Shown in pieces: positions 36,640 to 47,785 of a DNA stretch of 64,000 bases. Position numbers and translations under genes: made by a program. Source of the stretch: Acanthacorydalis orientalis (Eukaryota > Arthropoda > Insecta > Megaloptera > Corydalidae); assembly GCA_034766995.1 (NCBI GenBank), contig CM068315.1:53030556-53094555 (forward strand). The letters run 5' to 3'. Within the stretch, counting starts at the first letter, position 1; each line of letters starts with the position of its first letter. The notes beneath the pieces were generated by a model that saw only the letters and a list, made by a program, of their open reading frames with translations, was not told where the DNA came from and ran no database searches.

Positions 36640-36920
36640 AACTGAATGCGGCATAATATGGCCGGTATATACGATTAATATTGGCCCGGCAACACAGCAG
36701 TGTAATCATTAGGGAATCGTCGGCTGGTAATTAGGCATTGTCCGCAGAGCGTGACGTGCCTGCGGCATGTGTGCGAACGACGTTGTCACGGTAATGAGCC
36801 CATCAAAGCGATGATCATTCTGCGATCGCTATAAATTGAAGCCGACATCAAGCGAATGTAATATTCAAAAATACTATGCAACGAAATAGTACAGTGCGGC
36901 GTTGACGAGGAACAAACGTT
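36640..36920. promoter_or_regulatory. GC-richer block, candidate regulatory element
   Basis: About 280 bases of mixed composition and low repetitiveness lie inside a TA-rich desert. The block contains GGTAATTAGG (homeodomain-type core TAATTA), CCCATCAAAGCG (ATCAAAG, TCF/Lef-type core), TGATCATT and several CG-rich motifs. There is no reading frame starting with ATG of useful length in either direction. Composition and clustering of developmental-type motifs suggest an enhancer or a conserved noncoding element, but single motifs of this kind are common by chance. Confidence 0.3.
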
Positions 36921-37227
36921 CCGGCGACGATGTTTGTTTACAAAATATGAATTACAAAGCTTCAAACAAGCTCTCAGCGGTAGCTCCTTTTTCTACCACA
37001 CACAACGATTTAAATTCGTTAATATTTTTCAATCTCTTTACGGTGGGTTTTTTTTATATTAATTTATTACGCATTCGAATGAAGACAAATCAAAAATGAT
37101 ATATTCTTATATTTCTTTTAAAAAAATAATTTATCGGGCACAATGGCCTTAGACCTTATCGACACGCCCTTAAGCCCTAAATAACGAACCTAAAAATGAT
37201 TTGTCTCAATTATAATGCATTTATTAC
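36921..37227. other. AT-rich sequence, no gene seen
   Basis: The frame called at 36,902-37,099 starts at TTG and shows no domain. Confidence 0.5.
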
Positions 37228-37525
37228 AAATACATTTCTTATTGGAAGAAATTTAGTTTAAAATGGGAAGCTAATAACGATTATAATTATATTTCTTAAT
37301 TTATAGAAATACACCTTTCAGAACCATCACATAAGCAAATGTTTAATGTTTTAATAAAGAAAAATAGACAGTTTGAAATATATTATAAATGCATTTTTTA
37401 TTGGAAGAAATTTAGTTTAAAATGGGATGCTAATAAAGATTATAATTATATTTCTTAATTTACAGAAATACACCTTTCAGAACAATCACATAAGCAAATG
37501 TTTAATGTTTTAATAAAACAAAATA
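37228..37525 (+). repeat. Recent tandem duplication, period about 159 bp
   Basis: Units of about 139 bases at 37,228-37,366 and 37,387-37,525 are nearly identical: ATTGGAAGAAATTTAGTTTA and AAATGGGA, then TATAATTATATTTCTTAATT, ACACCTTTCAGAAC and CACATAAGCAAATGTTTAAT. A short spacer separates them. The high identity, compared with the more diverged 31.7-32.5 kb pair, indicates a younger event. Confidence 0.88.
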
Positions 37526-38006
37526 GAAGACTAAAGAATTTTTTTTATTTAAAGAATATAAATATTCAACTCTTTTCTCATTCCTATTTAAAATCCTTTT
37601 TTAATCATAAAATAGATACCTTCATAAAACGTCCTATTTGAAGTAACTCAATGATACAAAAAAAAAATAAAAATTAATTTATGCTATATTAAACTAAATA
37701 ATCGATTTAATTTTAGAATAAAAATATAAAAAAGTAATGAAAATTAAATACTTTATAGACACATGCACAAGTGTTACATTAAGAAAAACATTTCCTGAAA
37801 ATTACATTGAAATTTAAGAAGTGAAAATGGATGAAATAGCTGGAAAATGTTATAAATTTTCAACTGTGCGATTAAGAAGATTTTAAACAGGGCTACAGTT
37901 TACTAAATCACAGATTCAAATAAACATATCCAATAAAGTTCCTGAAAATCCAAATGAAAATGTAAAAGTAGTAGTATATCTCCGGTAATGATTATATAAA
38001 CGTACT

Positions 38007-38043
<37 letters not shown>

Positions 38044-38149
38044 CAACTACGTTGAAATACATCTATTATGATAATTATATAAACATAAACGAATTTTAAA
38101 AAATATACTTATTATTTCATTCAGTCATATGTACAGGCTTATAATTGAC
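37526..38149. other. AT-rich sequence, no gene seen
   Basis: Holds (TA)n at 38,009-38,040. No coding feature recognised. Confidence 0.55.
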
Positions 38150-38220
38150 AAGCCATCGAACGCTGCGAGTTCGGAGGTTGGTAAGCGCAGCTAACAGGGG
38201 GCGAAGCCTCCCAGTAGACA
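38150..38220. repeat. GC-rich hairpin-bearing segment before (TA)n
   Basis: The segment reads CCATCGAACGCTGCGAGTTC, then GGAGGTTGG, and ends in GGGGGCGAAGCCTCCC at 38,197-38,212, which can fold as a hairpin. It then enters (TA)n. It resembles the segment at 3,791-3,840, which also abuts (TA)n. A transposon end (possibly Helitron) or a tRNA-derived SINE piece are both possible; neither is established. Confidence 0.3.
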
Positions 38221-38222
38221 TG

Positions 38223-38259
<37 letters not shown>

Positions 38260-40860
38260 AAGTGTATGTGTGGTGAGTGAGAGAGAAAGAGAGAGTATAA
38301 TTGAATTAAATTAAAAAACATGTCTCAAAACTTTCATTTGTATATAAATAAATTTAAAGAAAATATTTTCTTTATTTCAGTCACAACCGCCAAAAATATA
38401 CATTATATAAATTTACACTTGAAAATCGATTTTCACATTGAAAATGTACATAAATCTTAAAAAAAATTTGAAATTTTCCAAAACAAATCTTTTAAAAAGT
38501 GGCTAAACATAGAAGCAATTTTTTTAAAAAACGAACACCATCCTCCTACGACTTCAAATTTTACAAAACGTTGTTCTATAGAAACTGAATAAAATAAACA
38601 ACTCTGTTATTTATATAAAAAAAGATGCACTAGCATCTAATAATAATCGCACGAACGTACTTTATAACAAAGTTGTCATCATCAGAAAAAGGTATTTGTA
38701 TTTTCTGATCATGACAGTTTCACTACCGTAATACACATTATTAATGCTCTGATTATTAAAACTAACTCGATTTTCTTTGTTTTTGTTTAATTAAATTACG
38801 ACTGTTTTTCACGGTTGTAGATTGTTTGATTATTTCAAAATTCGTGCTGAGGGAGAAATATTATTACATTTTTTTTCAAACAAAATCCTGATGGAAAAAG
38901 AACAATTATAATACAAGTGTTTATAATTCCGATAGATAATCTAAACATATTTTAATAGTTAAAGTTATGATTTATAGTTATTTTATGATTCATAGTTAAA
39001 ATAAAAATAATGAATTTATTTTCAATACAACACACAGCTTCAATTACCGATTGAACTGACAATATGCCAGTTATAACTAGATGTTCAGATAACTATCTAA
39101 GTTATCTCTCTTTCGAGAGAGAGAGAGAAAGAATATAACTCTGTTGTAACAAGCACGGATATAACGACTTCTCGGTTATAATAAAGAAATATTAATATAA
39201 ATTTAGTTTGCGCATATCCGTTTACAAACACCTGCCTTTATCACGAGCTAGTTTCACAGCTGCAATGACTAAAATTTGGTTCTTTACATCAGTTTTATTT
39301 CTTTCTTAATTAGTAACAAATTCGATTTTTTTAAACAGATAAGAGAGAACCGTTCTCCTCATCCTCAAATATAAATTCAATCGAATATTTTAACTGGAAT
39401 GTCTGGCTCCGAACACAATTTCAATTTTTTAATCAATGGTCAAAAATCAAAAGTTTGATTTTTTTTGCGCCACGCTAGTCAACCAAAAAGGAATACTCAA
39501 TGATATAATATTTACTATTAAATTTCTTAATTTAATAATGCATGGAATCATAGTCTAATGGCAACTGTAAGTACTTAAAATTATATTTTTAGGATTTACT
39601 TCAAAAAATTCTATATAAAATTTACCTATCATTTTTAATATACAAGTGATGAATAAATGTAGTCAATCCTACTTGCATGGTATAACCTGGTATCACGTAG
39701 TATACATATATATATATTTATATATATGTATATATATAATTTTCCAATAAGGAAGCAATTTTTTTAGTTAGAAATGAAATACAGGATTTCCATTGAAATT
39801 TCATGTTTCTTTATTGTAAATAACACCATCGGACTATTTGAGTTATTATTATTGGAAAACCCTGTGTATATTTATATATATATATGAAAACCCTGTATAT
39901 ATATAGAGAGAGAGAGAAAGAGCGAGAGAGAGAGAGATTTATGAACACCTACCATATTGTAAAACCTAAGACTGTGAAGTACAGCTGATACTGTCTGAAC
40001 TTAATTTCATTATATCAATTTCGAAGGAAATTATCAACGTTCCTATAAATATACGTTCCAAATAATTAACGGTGAAAGAAGGACGAACGAAACGTGTGTA
40101 TATTCTAAAATTAACATAAACTGTCTAAACATAACGACAACGACACATTCTTTACAAATTCAACATTAAATGTTGCTCACGTTTCGTTGTATTTGTCGAG
40201 ATTCATTCGAAGTTCAGTCAGGTGTTTTAAGAAAAGTTTTCTATCGAAGCTTACAAATGTTTACAGACAAATCTAATAATTTTCATGTACGTATAGGCAT
40301 TTCTTTTTTTATTTCGCCTGATTGTTTTTTGTGCAAATAACAGAATTCTATTTCGTTTAACGAAAAAAAAATATATAATTTTTTATATATTATAATATTT
40401 AACTAAATATTCAAGAGGTTCGATGAAAGCAACTTTTTAATATGGAAAACAATTATTAACATGAACTTACCACATAATAAAGTATACATAAAGTATTAAC
40501 TAGTTTCTATGAAAAGTCTACTAAATATTTAAATAAAATATTAAAATGTAAATATAAAATCTCTTCTTCTTCATATACTTACTGCAGTGTATAAAAATTA
40601 TATTACTTTTAATCCTCTTTATTGAAAATTTATTATCTGATTTTATACTTTTCACTTGAAAAATATTTATCGTTATATTTTTATACGAACATAAATATAC
40701 GAAATTACTGTTTCTTCGTTACAAATAATGTACATTTTAATCTCAACTAGTGTGAAATACTTTTAAATACATTATTTATTTTCTCTGACTTAATTTAACA
40801 GAAAAACTGATCTGTAAATGAACACATTGTTGATCATTCAACAGTTGTTCGACATTTGAG
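38221..40860. other. AT-rich sequence, no gene seen
   Basis: Includes (TA)n at 38,222-38,250 and two short (GA)n tracts (39,114-39,130 and 39,905-39,937). No coding feature recognised. Confidence 0.55.
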
Positions 40861-40864
40861 CCTA

Positions 40865-41264
40865 ATTGGAGGACCAATTCTTGTTCATGACCGCATCCGA
40901 CCACACGTCTCACAAATGACTTTAAAAAAAATTTAATGAACCGTGTTATGAAACCTTACTTCATCTACCTTATTTTTAGGACCTGTCTGTCCTACAGATT
41001 CATTTTTTTAAAAACATATGAGTAATTTCCTGAGAGAGAAGGTTTTCAAACATCAAGCATCAGCTCAAAACGCTTTCGATGAATTCCGTAATTCCACGAC
41101 ACCACAATTCCATCTTGTAGAAATAAATGTACTCGTTCCCAGTTGGGAGAAATATGTGCAGGCCAATGGTCTCTATTTTGATTACTAAATATAATTTTTA
41201 ACCGATATATGCGTCTTTATACTCGATACGTAAAAACCGCAATTATTTTTGTACCAAACTAATA
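40865..41264 (+). pseudogene. Mariner C-terminal half with its right terminal repeat
   Basis: The plus strand reads GPILVHDRIRPHVSQMTLKK (second catalytic Asp in the HDxxRPH box), then VCPTDSFF (third Asp), KHMSNFLREKVFKHQASAQN, AFDEFRNSTTPQFHLVEIN, and WEKYVQANGLYFDY. The 3' terminus at 41,232-41,262 is AAAAACCGCAATTATTTTTG followed by TACCAAACTAA, followed by TA. The inverse of this end is the same type as the tiny palindromic element at 23.76 kb. The N-terminal half is missing and there are frameshifts. Confidence 0.75.
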
Positions 41265-41370
41265 TTTCAACATAAATAATTTAACCAGAAAGAATAAATT
41301 AATATTTTTTATGATGACAAGTACAAATTGTCAGCTTAATATTTTTTCTATTTAAAAATTCTAAATCAAC

Positions 41371-41490
41371 ATTACAACAAACCGTAATTATTTTTATATC
41401 AACCTAACAGTATCATAACAACTGCAATGTAATGCGTCTTTACATTCGATACGTAAAAACCGCAATTATTTTGCACCAATCTCATATAAT
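41371..41490 (+). repeat. Two further solo mariner-type ends
   Basis: At 41,379-41,412 AACCGTAATTATTTTTATAT followed by CAACCTAACAGTA, and at 41,455-41,485 AAAAACCGCAATTATTTTGC followed by ACCAATCTCA, repeat the right end of the preceding mariner. The segment GCGTCTTTA--CGATACGTAA occurs at both 41,211 and 41,434, so the 3' end was partly duplicated. Confidence 0.65.
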
Positions 41491-41619
41491 TTCAGATAAT
41501 TGTTTCAAAATTTCTACCTATCTATTTATCTATATATTTGTATATCTCTCTCCTTCTCATACTCTATCAGTTATCTATCTACCTGTCCGTCCTGCATCTT
41601 TACATCTAAACATCCATAG

Positions 41620-41652
<33 letters not shown>

Positions 41653-41656
<4 letters not shown>

Positions 41657-42179
41657 GTAAAAAATGTCCCCTTAAATTGAATCAATCATAAGTCTGTTTT
41701 AAATAAAAATATTTTCTTATCATTTCAAGATTTTAAAGTGACAGCAACATTAACATTAGAAACACACTATATATTTTGGTTAAGAAGTTTGTATAACCAC
41801 AGAAAAACATTAGTAACCATGATGGCGTCCGAAAAGCATCATTTTAGGCATTGCATACTTATGTTTTTTCAACTTTACAATTGAAAAAATACTGCCAAAG
41901 TCACTCTAATGATTTGTTCAGCTTTGGGGAAAGGTATTGTTGTGCATTAAACACACAAAACATGCTAAAACAATGGAAGAGGTTCGAAGATCCATTACTA
42001 TTTCATCGACTAAAAACCTCTCTTTTTTTACATTTTTTTTTTTACAAGAGATTCGTCAGGTGCTCGACCGATAGAGCAAAGTTATACAAAATAATGTGGG
42101 ATATTTTGAGGATTGAAGTGTATTCCCTTTTTTCATAAATATTCATTTTCTATAAAAAGGCATCAAATTAATTTGTACA

Positions 42180-42182
<3 letters not shown>
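41653..42182 (+). mobile_element. Mariner-derived non-autonomous copy B
   Basis: This copy aligns with copy A at 34.43 kb. Its 5' part encodes, with shifts, MMASEKHHFRHCILMFFQL, then KNTAKVTLMICSALGKG, the N-terminal HTH of a mariner. Its 3' part encodes RWSKVIQNN-type residues with stops, and it ends TTTGTACACC before a (TA)n run. The region with the catalytic Asp residues has been lost. The ORF at 41,851-42,138 crosses the junction and is not a host gene. Confidence 0.75.
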
Positions 42183-42251
<69 letters not shown>

Positions 42252-43180
42252 TTGTTTATATTATATTAGTTAATGTATAATGTAATTCTATATAAATTTG
42301 CATTGTTGAAAATTTACAATTTGATAAGAAGCATAAAATCAAGTCATGTTCTTGTTTGATGTTCAAATCAAAATTGTGCATTTTCAAATAATTTACCGAA
42401 ACGATGTACAAATTGTAAAACGGTATATTAGATTGATGCGTGTTTGGTTACTGGAAATTTCAAAGTGACAATGTTGTCTATGACAGAACAAATTTCACAC
42501 CCGTTTGGCAAAATGTAGCGACACGCCTTGGACATCGAACGTGAGCTGTCATTCTAAAATATCATCTCTAAAGCTATTTGACAGATGCGTCGTGTAAGCA
42601 TGTCGTATGACGAATTATTTTTAGATGGTGAGATAGATACATACATACATATTACTAAAAAGAACATATAAACAAATGTATATGGGTGTTATTTGCGTTC
42701 TTTAAGAAGAAAAGTATTTATAGATTATTTCTAATTACATGATATAAAATAAGTTATAAAATTCAACTGGATACATTTTTCAAATATAATTAATATTTTT
42801 TCAGTGTATATATACATGTATGTATATATATAATGAAGTCATTTTTTAAAAGGTAAGGTATAATTTTTAATAAAAAATGTAATTTTCTTATAAGTATGTA
42901 GGTGTAATCGGTAAGAGGTAAGATGTGAGAACTGGTGTAATTATAAAAGTAATTATGTATGTTAGTACTACATATGTTATATATTATAATAGAATAATGA
43001 TTTATGGTTATTGTGTTTTACTTCATGTAAACGTTATCGTCCAGGCTGCAAAATTTACTAAGACTAAAAGTAAATGCAAGTAAATTGCAGGTCTTGTGCT
43101 GCAAACTTAGCTCATTTAATTAAATTTCTCAACTATTTATGAATGTTTGTGATTATGAAATTAATTATGTCTTGTCAACA

Positions 43181-43263
<83 letters not shown>

Positions 43264-43268
43264 ATTTA

Positions 43269-43305
<37 letters not shown>

Positions 43306-44395
43306 AATAGTATGAGTATCTTTATGGAGCAAAAATATTATTATTGAATATATCTTATTTATAAAAAAAATCAGTTTTCTTTAAATTTTTAAAACAGAAA
43401 AACTGATCAGTTCTCTCACGGATTTTCTTCACTATTTTTCCTTTTTTTTAAAAAAAAAAGAACTGAATCACACCTAGAATTCAATTTTTATCCATTTTGC
43501 ACTTTGTTTCACTGTGTTGAAACAAATGTCAAACATGGAATTAATGGCGGAACGACTTGCAACTTCACATGTGTTAGTAAAAAAGATGAAATTATATGAA
43601 AACATATACAACTGTCCCGCTCTCTCTCAGCGAATGCACGAATCAAGTCACTCTTCAAACAGACCTGTCAATCAAAAGTGATTACCCAAAACGCATCAGA
43701 ATAAAATCGTTCTCTACATTAAATTTGGTCGTTCGTGAACACTATTTTCAATTGGTTCGCATAGACATTTTCCCGAAAATCGTGCGACTCCTTGTAATGA
43801 TACGGCGATTTTTTTTAAACAAAAAAAATAAAAACCGTACAACTATACCATAATGCGTCAACTATAAAGAAACGACATCGGCTGTTTGTTAGCCACCAAC
43901 TCACTCCGCCAATTATAGCATGTAAACAATAATATTGTGAAACTACAGCGTTTGTAAAACAAATGGATTAGAAATGTGGGATGTTATGGGTGTTGGTTTT
44001 AGGGGATCGCGTCCCTTGATAATGACGTCGCTAACACGAAGAAAGGAAGTGACGCTGCGTTGTTTTGTTAGTTCTAGTTTATGTTACTATCAAATTTGTT
44101 TGCTTAAAGTGATGCAAAAGTTCGGCCAGGCCGACAAATTATTTTTGTGTGCGCGTGCATGAATGTTTATATTTATCTACATGTGTGTATGTGAGTGTTT
44201 TCTAGGAAATGCCGTCATATTAAATTGAAATTAGTTATTCGAGAAGCTTAAATAATTTTATTCCGCAAAACGCGATAAATAATTAAATTTCATACATGTT
44301 GATTTTATTCGTAGAGAAGTGTACACATTAAAATCAAACATACACAGCCGTACTTGTACTCACTTATATATTTATATGTTGGTGTTAATATGTAC

Positions 44396-44437
<42 letters not shown>

Positions 44438-44439
44438 TT
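42183..44439. other. AT-rich sequence, no gene seen
   Basis: Includes long (TA)n at 42,183-42,238 and 43,184-43,253, and a T-run/A-run palindrome near 43,442-43,460. A somewhat GC-richer stretch at 43,560-44,160 contains short frames (43,596-43,853; 43,974-44,162) without recognisable domains. These could be remnants of another transposon. Confidence 0.5.
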
Positions 44440-44960
44440 CTGATTCTAAATTTATTTAATAATAAAACAAGAAAATACAATCAAAACATTTTTAAACGAT
44501 CACATTCTGCAACGCAATCGCCGTCTACTTCAATAGCTGCTTCCCATTTTCTCGGTAAACGATCGATTTTACGGGTAATAATGTCACGTTTCTTCGACAC
44601 AGCCCACGCTTTGACGTCGGCAACAAGTTCATCCAAACCATCATAGACTTTTCCCGTCTGCCAATTTTTGAACGAACGATTAACGTGGTAGTCCGTGGGT
44701 GCTTCGTAGGGGGGGAGAGAACGGCGGGTGCCCGCACATTGTCCTTGTTAGATTGCACGACTCGACATCAGACAGACGGTCGGGCGTTTGTTGAAAAAAG
44801 TGATTTTGCTCGTTTCTCTGAATCAGTTAGGTAAACATGCGGACTCGGATGGCCTTGTTGTCGTTGGAGAGCTCGTAAGGGACCCATCCGGCCATTTTCC
44901 ACGCCTTATTGACCTTTTTGAGGCGCCCGACGATCGTTAAATCGTGGACATTGAATTTTT
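44440..44960 (-). pseudogene. Mariner-like transposase with internal deletion
   Basis: The minus strand reads LAEKFNVHDLTIVGRLKKVN, then KAWKMAGWVPYELSNDNKAI, which is the second HTH and linker. After a junction it continues APTDYHVNRSFKNWQ (in the place of the third Asp box) and VYDGLDELVADVKAWAVSKK followed by RKIDRLPRKWEAAIEVDGDC. The central catalytic core is missing and the two parts are in different frames, so the copy is inactive. GC content is high compared with the flanks, which suggests a relatively recent insertion. Confidence 0.75.
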
Positions 44961-45019
44961 CGGCCAATATCCATGTTGTTCAACTCTCGTCTTCTTCTAC
45001 GACCATCCGAAGAGCCTGA

Positions 45020-45247
45020 CGATCCAAATTACTGACTTAAACCCAACAGAACACCTATGGGCTATATTGAAAAGAAAACTTGTGTCTACCGGAGAAGAAT
45101 CAAAAACTATTGATATTGAAATATAGGATAGACCCAATCAAGCATGTCAAAGTATTGGAGACCACATTGACAAATTTAAAAAGGAAATATGCCGAAAAGA
45201 ATAGAAGAAGCAGTTTTAAAAGGAAAAGAAGGCTATAAGGTGTACTG
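45020..45247 (+). pseudogene. Tc1-like transposase C-terminal fragment
   Basis: The plus strand reads TDLNPTEHLWAILKRKL, the box with the third acidic residue (Glu) of DD34E Tc1 transposases. After a frameshift it continues MPKRIEEAVLKGKEGYKVY and a stop, the typical C-terminus. It abuts the oppositely oriented mariner-like fragment at 44,960, so the two insertions are adjacent or nested. The 60-codon ORF at 44,944-45,126 is a mixture of the two. Confidence 0.8.
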
Positions 45248-46030
45248 AGTCCCACAAAACAGCAAACACTGCGAGCGAACCGAAAAAGTGTTCACACACT
45301 AAGAAAGATGAAATAATTTCTAAAAGTAATACGAGTGATACAAGATTTATATTAAATTATTTTTTTCGTTATCACACTGTTTACACAATCTAAAAATGAA
45401 TGAACGAAACAATATTTTTCTCTACATGCATCAAATTTCTCATATTTTTAAAACTTTTAGAGATCACTGTATATATATATATATATATATATATATTTGA
45501 TATACATATATATATATATAATTTAAAATTAAAGTTCTAAAATTAGACACGGATTTCCATATTAACAAAATGAATGTTAATTTAAAACACTTAATATTCC
45601 TTCTCAAAAGTTTTACTTCTAATTCCACAGTACGATTTTAAAATACATTTGATTAATGTCAGTAAAAAATATATTAACTGAAGCCAAAATAATATTAAAC
45701 AAACTGAAATTGCTACAACATTCTATTTTTATTCTACATAAATGAGGAAAAGGTTTATATTGAGTCTTCAATTATGTTAATTACCACAATGATTTATACA
45801 ATCCTGTTATATTTAATTAAACATTTTTAAAAACACACATACATACATACACAGACATATACCCACACACACACACATGCATGTAGATATATATATACTA
45901 TATATATATATATATATATATGTACATTGATGTACATACTAGAATGTTGTGGGTGTTATTCCTTTATGTCAAAATAAACGAATGTGGAACAATATAATAA
46001 CGTTTATTTGCAACACAAGATTTGTAATAC

Positions 46031-46075
<45 letters not shown>

Positions 46076-46539
46076 TATTGATTTAGTTTCTGAATTACAA
46101 TATTTCATGCTTTCACAAAAGTAAATTAATAAAATGAAATATCACAAACATAGATATTGTATTATCATTATCATATTTAAACAAATTTTGTTTATTTTAC
46201 ATTTTGAATTTTTAATTACAAGAAATAGTTTACACCTAATACTTTACATAGATATCCTACGGCTACACATTTATGTAAATGCAAATCACGAATTAATTAT
46301 CCACATTGAATATGTCCTCTTCGAACATGAAACGAGACACTATGTTTTAAATAAAATATGATTTTTTCATGATTTATGAGAGAATATTCATATTTTCTAT
46401 ATTTTAATAAACGATACTTGAATTACGTCATTCTATAGTCAAAATTATAATTTCACTTGTATGGTATTAATTAATTTCATGCATATTTGTACTTTTTAAA
46501 ATACAGCTTCTTAATCGCATGAAATGAAAAAAAATGGTA
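45248..46539. other. AT-rich sequence, no gene seen
   Basis: Mixed microsatellites at 45,470-45,520, 45,835-45,920 and 46,032-46,064. The frame at 46,134-46,361 is AT-rich and shows no domain. Confidence 0.55.
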
Positions 46540-46885
46540 CTAAGTTACTTAGTAAATCAGTTTATGTAGATGATAGTAAATTGCTTGATGAGTAACTCCG
46601 AATGACTGAGCGAATTCCTATTAAGTCTGAGCACACTTTTCACTTCACATCTGCTCAAGCTCCTTTTTTCGGTTGTCAGGGACGTTCTCAATCGAAAAGA
46701 TCAAAAGCAACACTTTAAAATCTTTGATACCATTCTTTGCATGTGTTATACATTACAAAACTTTCTCCCAAAGCAGAACTAATTATTCCCTCGACTTCGA
46801 AAGCATTTTTTTCAACTGCAATGCGAAAAGTATGGAATGTCTAATATGCTGCTTTCGGACACCGTCGTGTTCGCTGCTGTTTTAT
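46540..46885 (-). pseudogene. Mariner N-terminal fragment (same family as copies A and B)
   Basis: The minus strand reads FRIAVEKNAFEVEGIISSAL followed by GESFVMYNTCKEWYQRF, then ERP and QPKK, then EFAQSFGVTHQAIYYHLHKL, which is both DNA-binding HTH regions of a mariner. The region corresponding to the initiator (MMxSEK) lies near 46,850-46,880. The piece ends where the plus-strand transposase fragment at 46,896 begins. The 123-codon plus-strand ORF at 46,673 crosses this junction and its first half is a shadow. Confidence 0.7.
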
Positions 46886-46895
46886 GAAGTTATAC

Positions 46896-47322
46896 CAATT
46901 TTTTGGCCAAGAGGTGAAACAATTGTTTTATCGATGACGAAATTTTCAGGTCGAATTAAATCCAGAAATGGAGACATTCATTGGCGACCGAAATCCAGAG
47001 CTTTAACACCGTTGGACAATTTTCTGTGCAGTCACGTTAAATAACAATTGTATACCAATAATCTTAAAACAATTTCCGGCCTGAACGATGAAATCCGAAG
47101 AGTGATTGAGATAGAGCACCGATTGTGTGGGATGTTATTGAAAATTTGAACAAAAAATGGTTACTTGTACTAAAATACGCTGTGGTCACTTATATGATAT
47201 TATTTTTTATTTATAAATGGCACATGCTCAACTATCATTTACAATTCAGAAACTTTTAATTAAAACACAAATTCTATTTTATTTCGAATGAAGAAAATGC
47301 GACCTTATTAGAAACCCCTGTA
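46896..47322 (+). pseudogene. IS630/Tc1-type transposase C-terminal part with 3' end
   Basis: The plus strand gives RGETIVL, then KFSGRIKSRNGDIHWRPKSR, ALTPLDNFLCSHVK, stop, and then LYTNNLKTISGLNDEIRRV and CGHLYDIIFYL. This is the C-terminal part of a transposase family widespread in insects, in which the box is normally RNGDIxWPPRSCDLTPLDFF. The acidic residue in TPLD is kept. At 47,299-47,322 GCGACCTTATTAGAAACCCC followed by TGTA looks like the right terminal repeat. A relative lies at 52.0 kb. Confidence 0.7.
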
Positions 47323-47574
47323 TATGTGTATATAAATCATTTAAAAGGATAACAAATGCTCTAAAGAACAGAATTCTTCAATTAATTCATATTTAAGTAC
47401 TTAAAAGGAAATACTTTATCACCAAATTTTCTACAATTCACATATACAAGAATTATTTGTGATTCGAAAACGACTAACGATAATGAGAAATTAACTCCCG
47501 ATCATACTGACAATATAGACAAAAGTGGTGAATTTGCACTCGATAAATGCAAAACTTTCGTTATACGATCAGTA
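47323..47574. other. AT-rich spacer
   Basis: No feature recognised. The end (TATCTCTATAATTCGCAG) resembles a 3' splice site leading into the GC-rich block. Confidence 0.4.
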
Positions 47575-47785
47575 TCTCTATAATTCGCAGGCGCCATCGT
47601 GTCCCGGCTGCTTAACCTGTGCTGTACCGACGCCTACCTGTTGTCGCCGTGACGCTCTCTTCCCCACGCCGGATCATCGGTTGCCCCCACGCACCCGTTT
47701 TGGCGCAGCGCTGCGGAATTCAAGGGCCTGTTGCTCCCCCAACACACGAGCATCCAATTATAAGACTTCGAAGGAATAAATAAAA
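47575..47785 (+). other. GC/CpG-rich block, possible exon
   Basis: About 200 GC-rich bases start after an acceptor-like TATAATTCGCAG (ending at 47,591). One plus-strand frame stays open to a TAA at 47,779 (APSCPGCLTCAVPTPTCCRR, then an Arg/Pro-rich stretch ending NYKTSKE), and AATAAA overlaps the end. The cysteine and proline content is unusual for a chance frame in this window, but GC-rich DNA favours open frames. It may be a terminal exon, a repeat or an island. No family recognised. Confidence 0.25.

Noticed and set aside
38150..38220. tRNA gene or tRNA-derived SINE
   Set aside because: GC-rich and partly self-complementary, but I could not place the acceptor, D, anticodon and T arms or the B-box consensus.
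43596..44162. Two short plus-strand ORFs as genes
   Set aside because: GC slightly raised but no domain, and neither frame has exon signals; a degraded transposon is as likely.
46673..46890. First half of the 123-codon plus-strand ORF as a host protein
   Set aside because: The minus strand of the same region reads as mariner HTH domains; only the second half of the ORF (IS630-type box) is sense.
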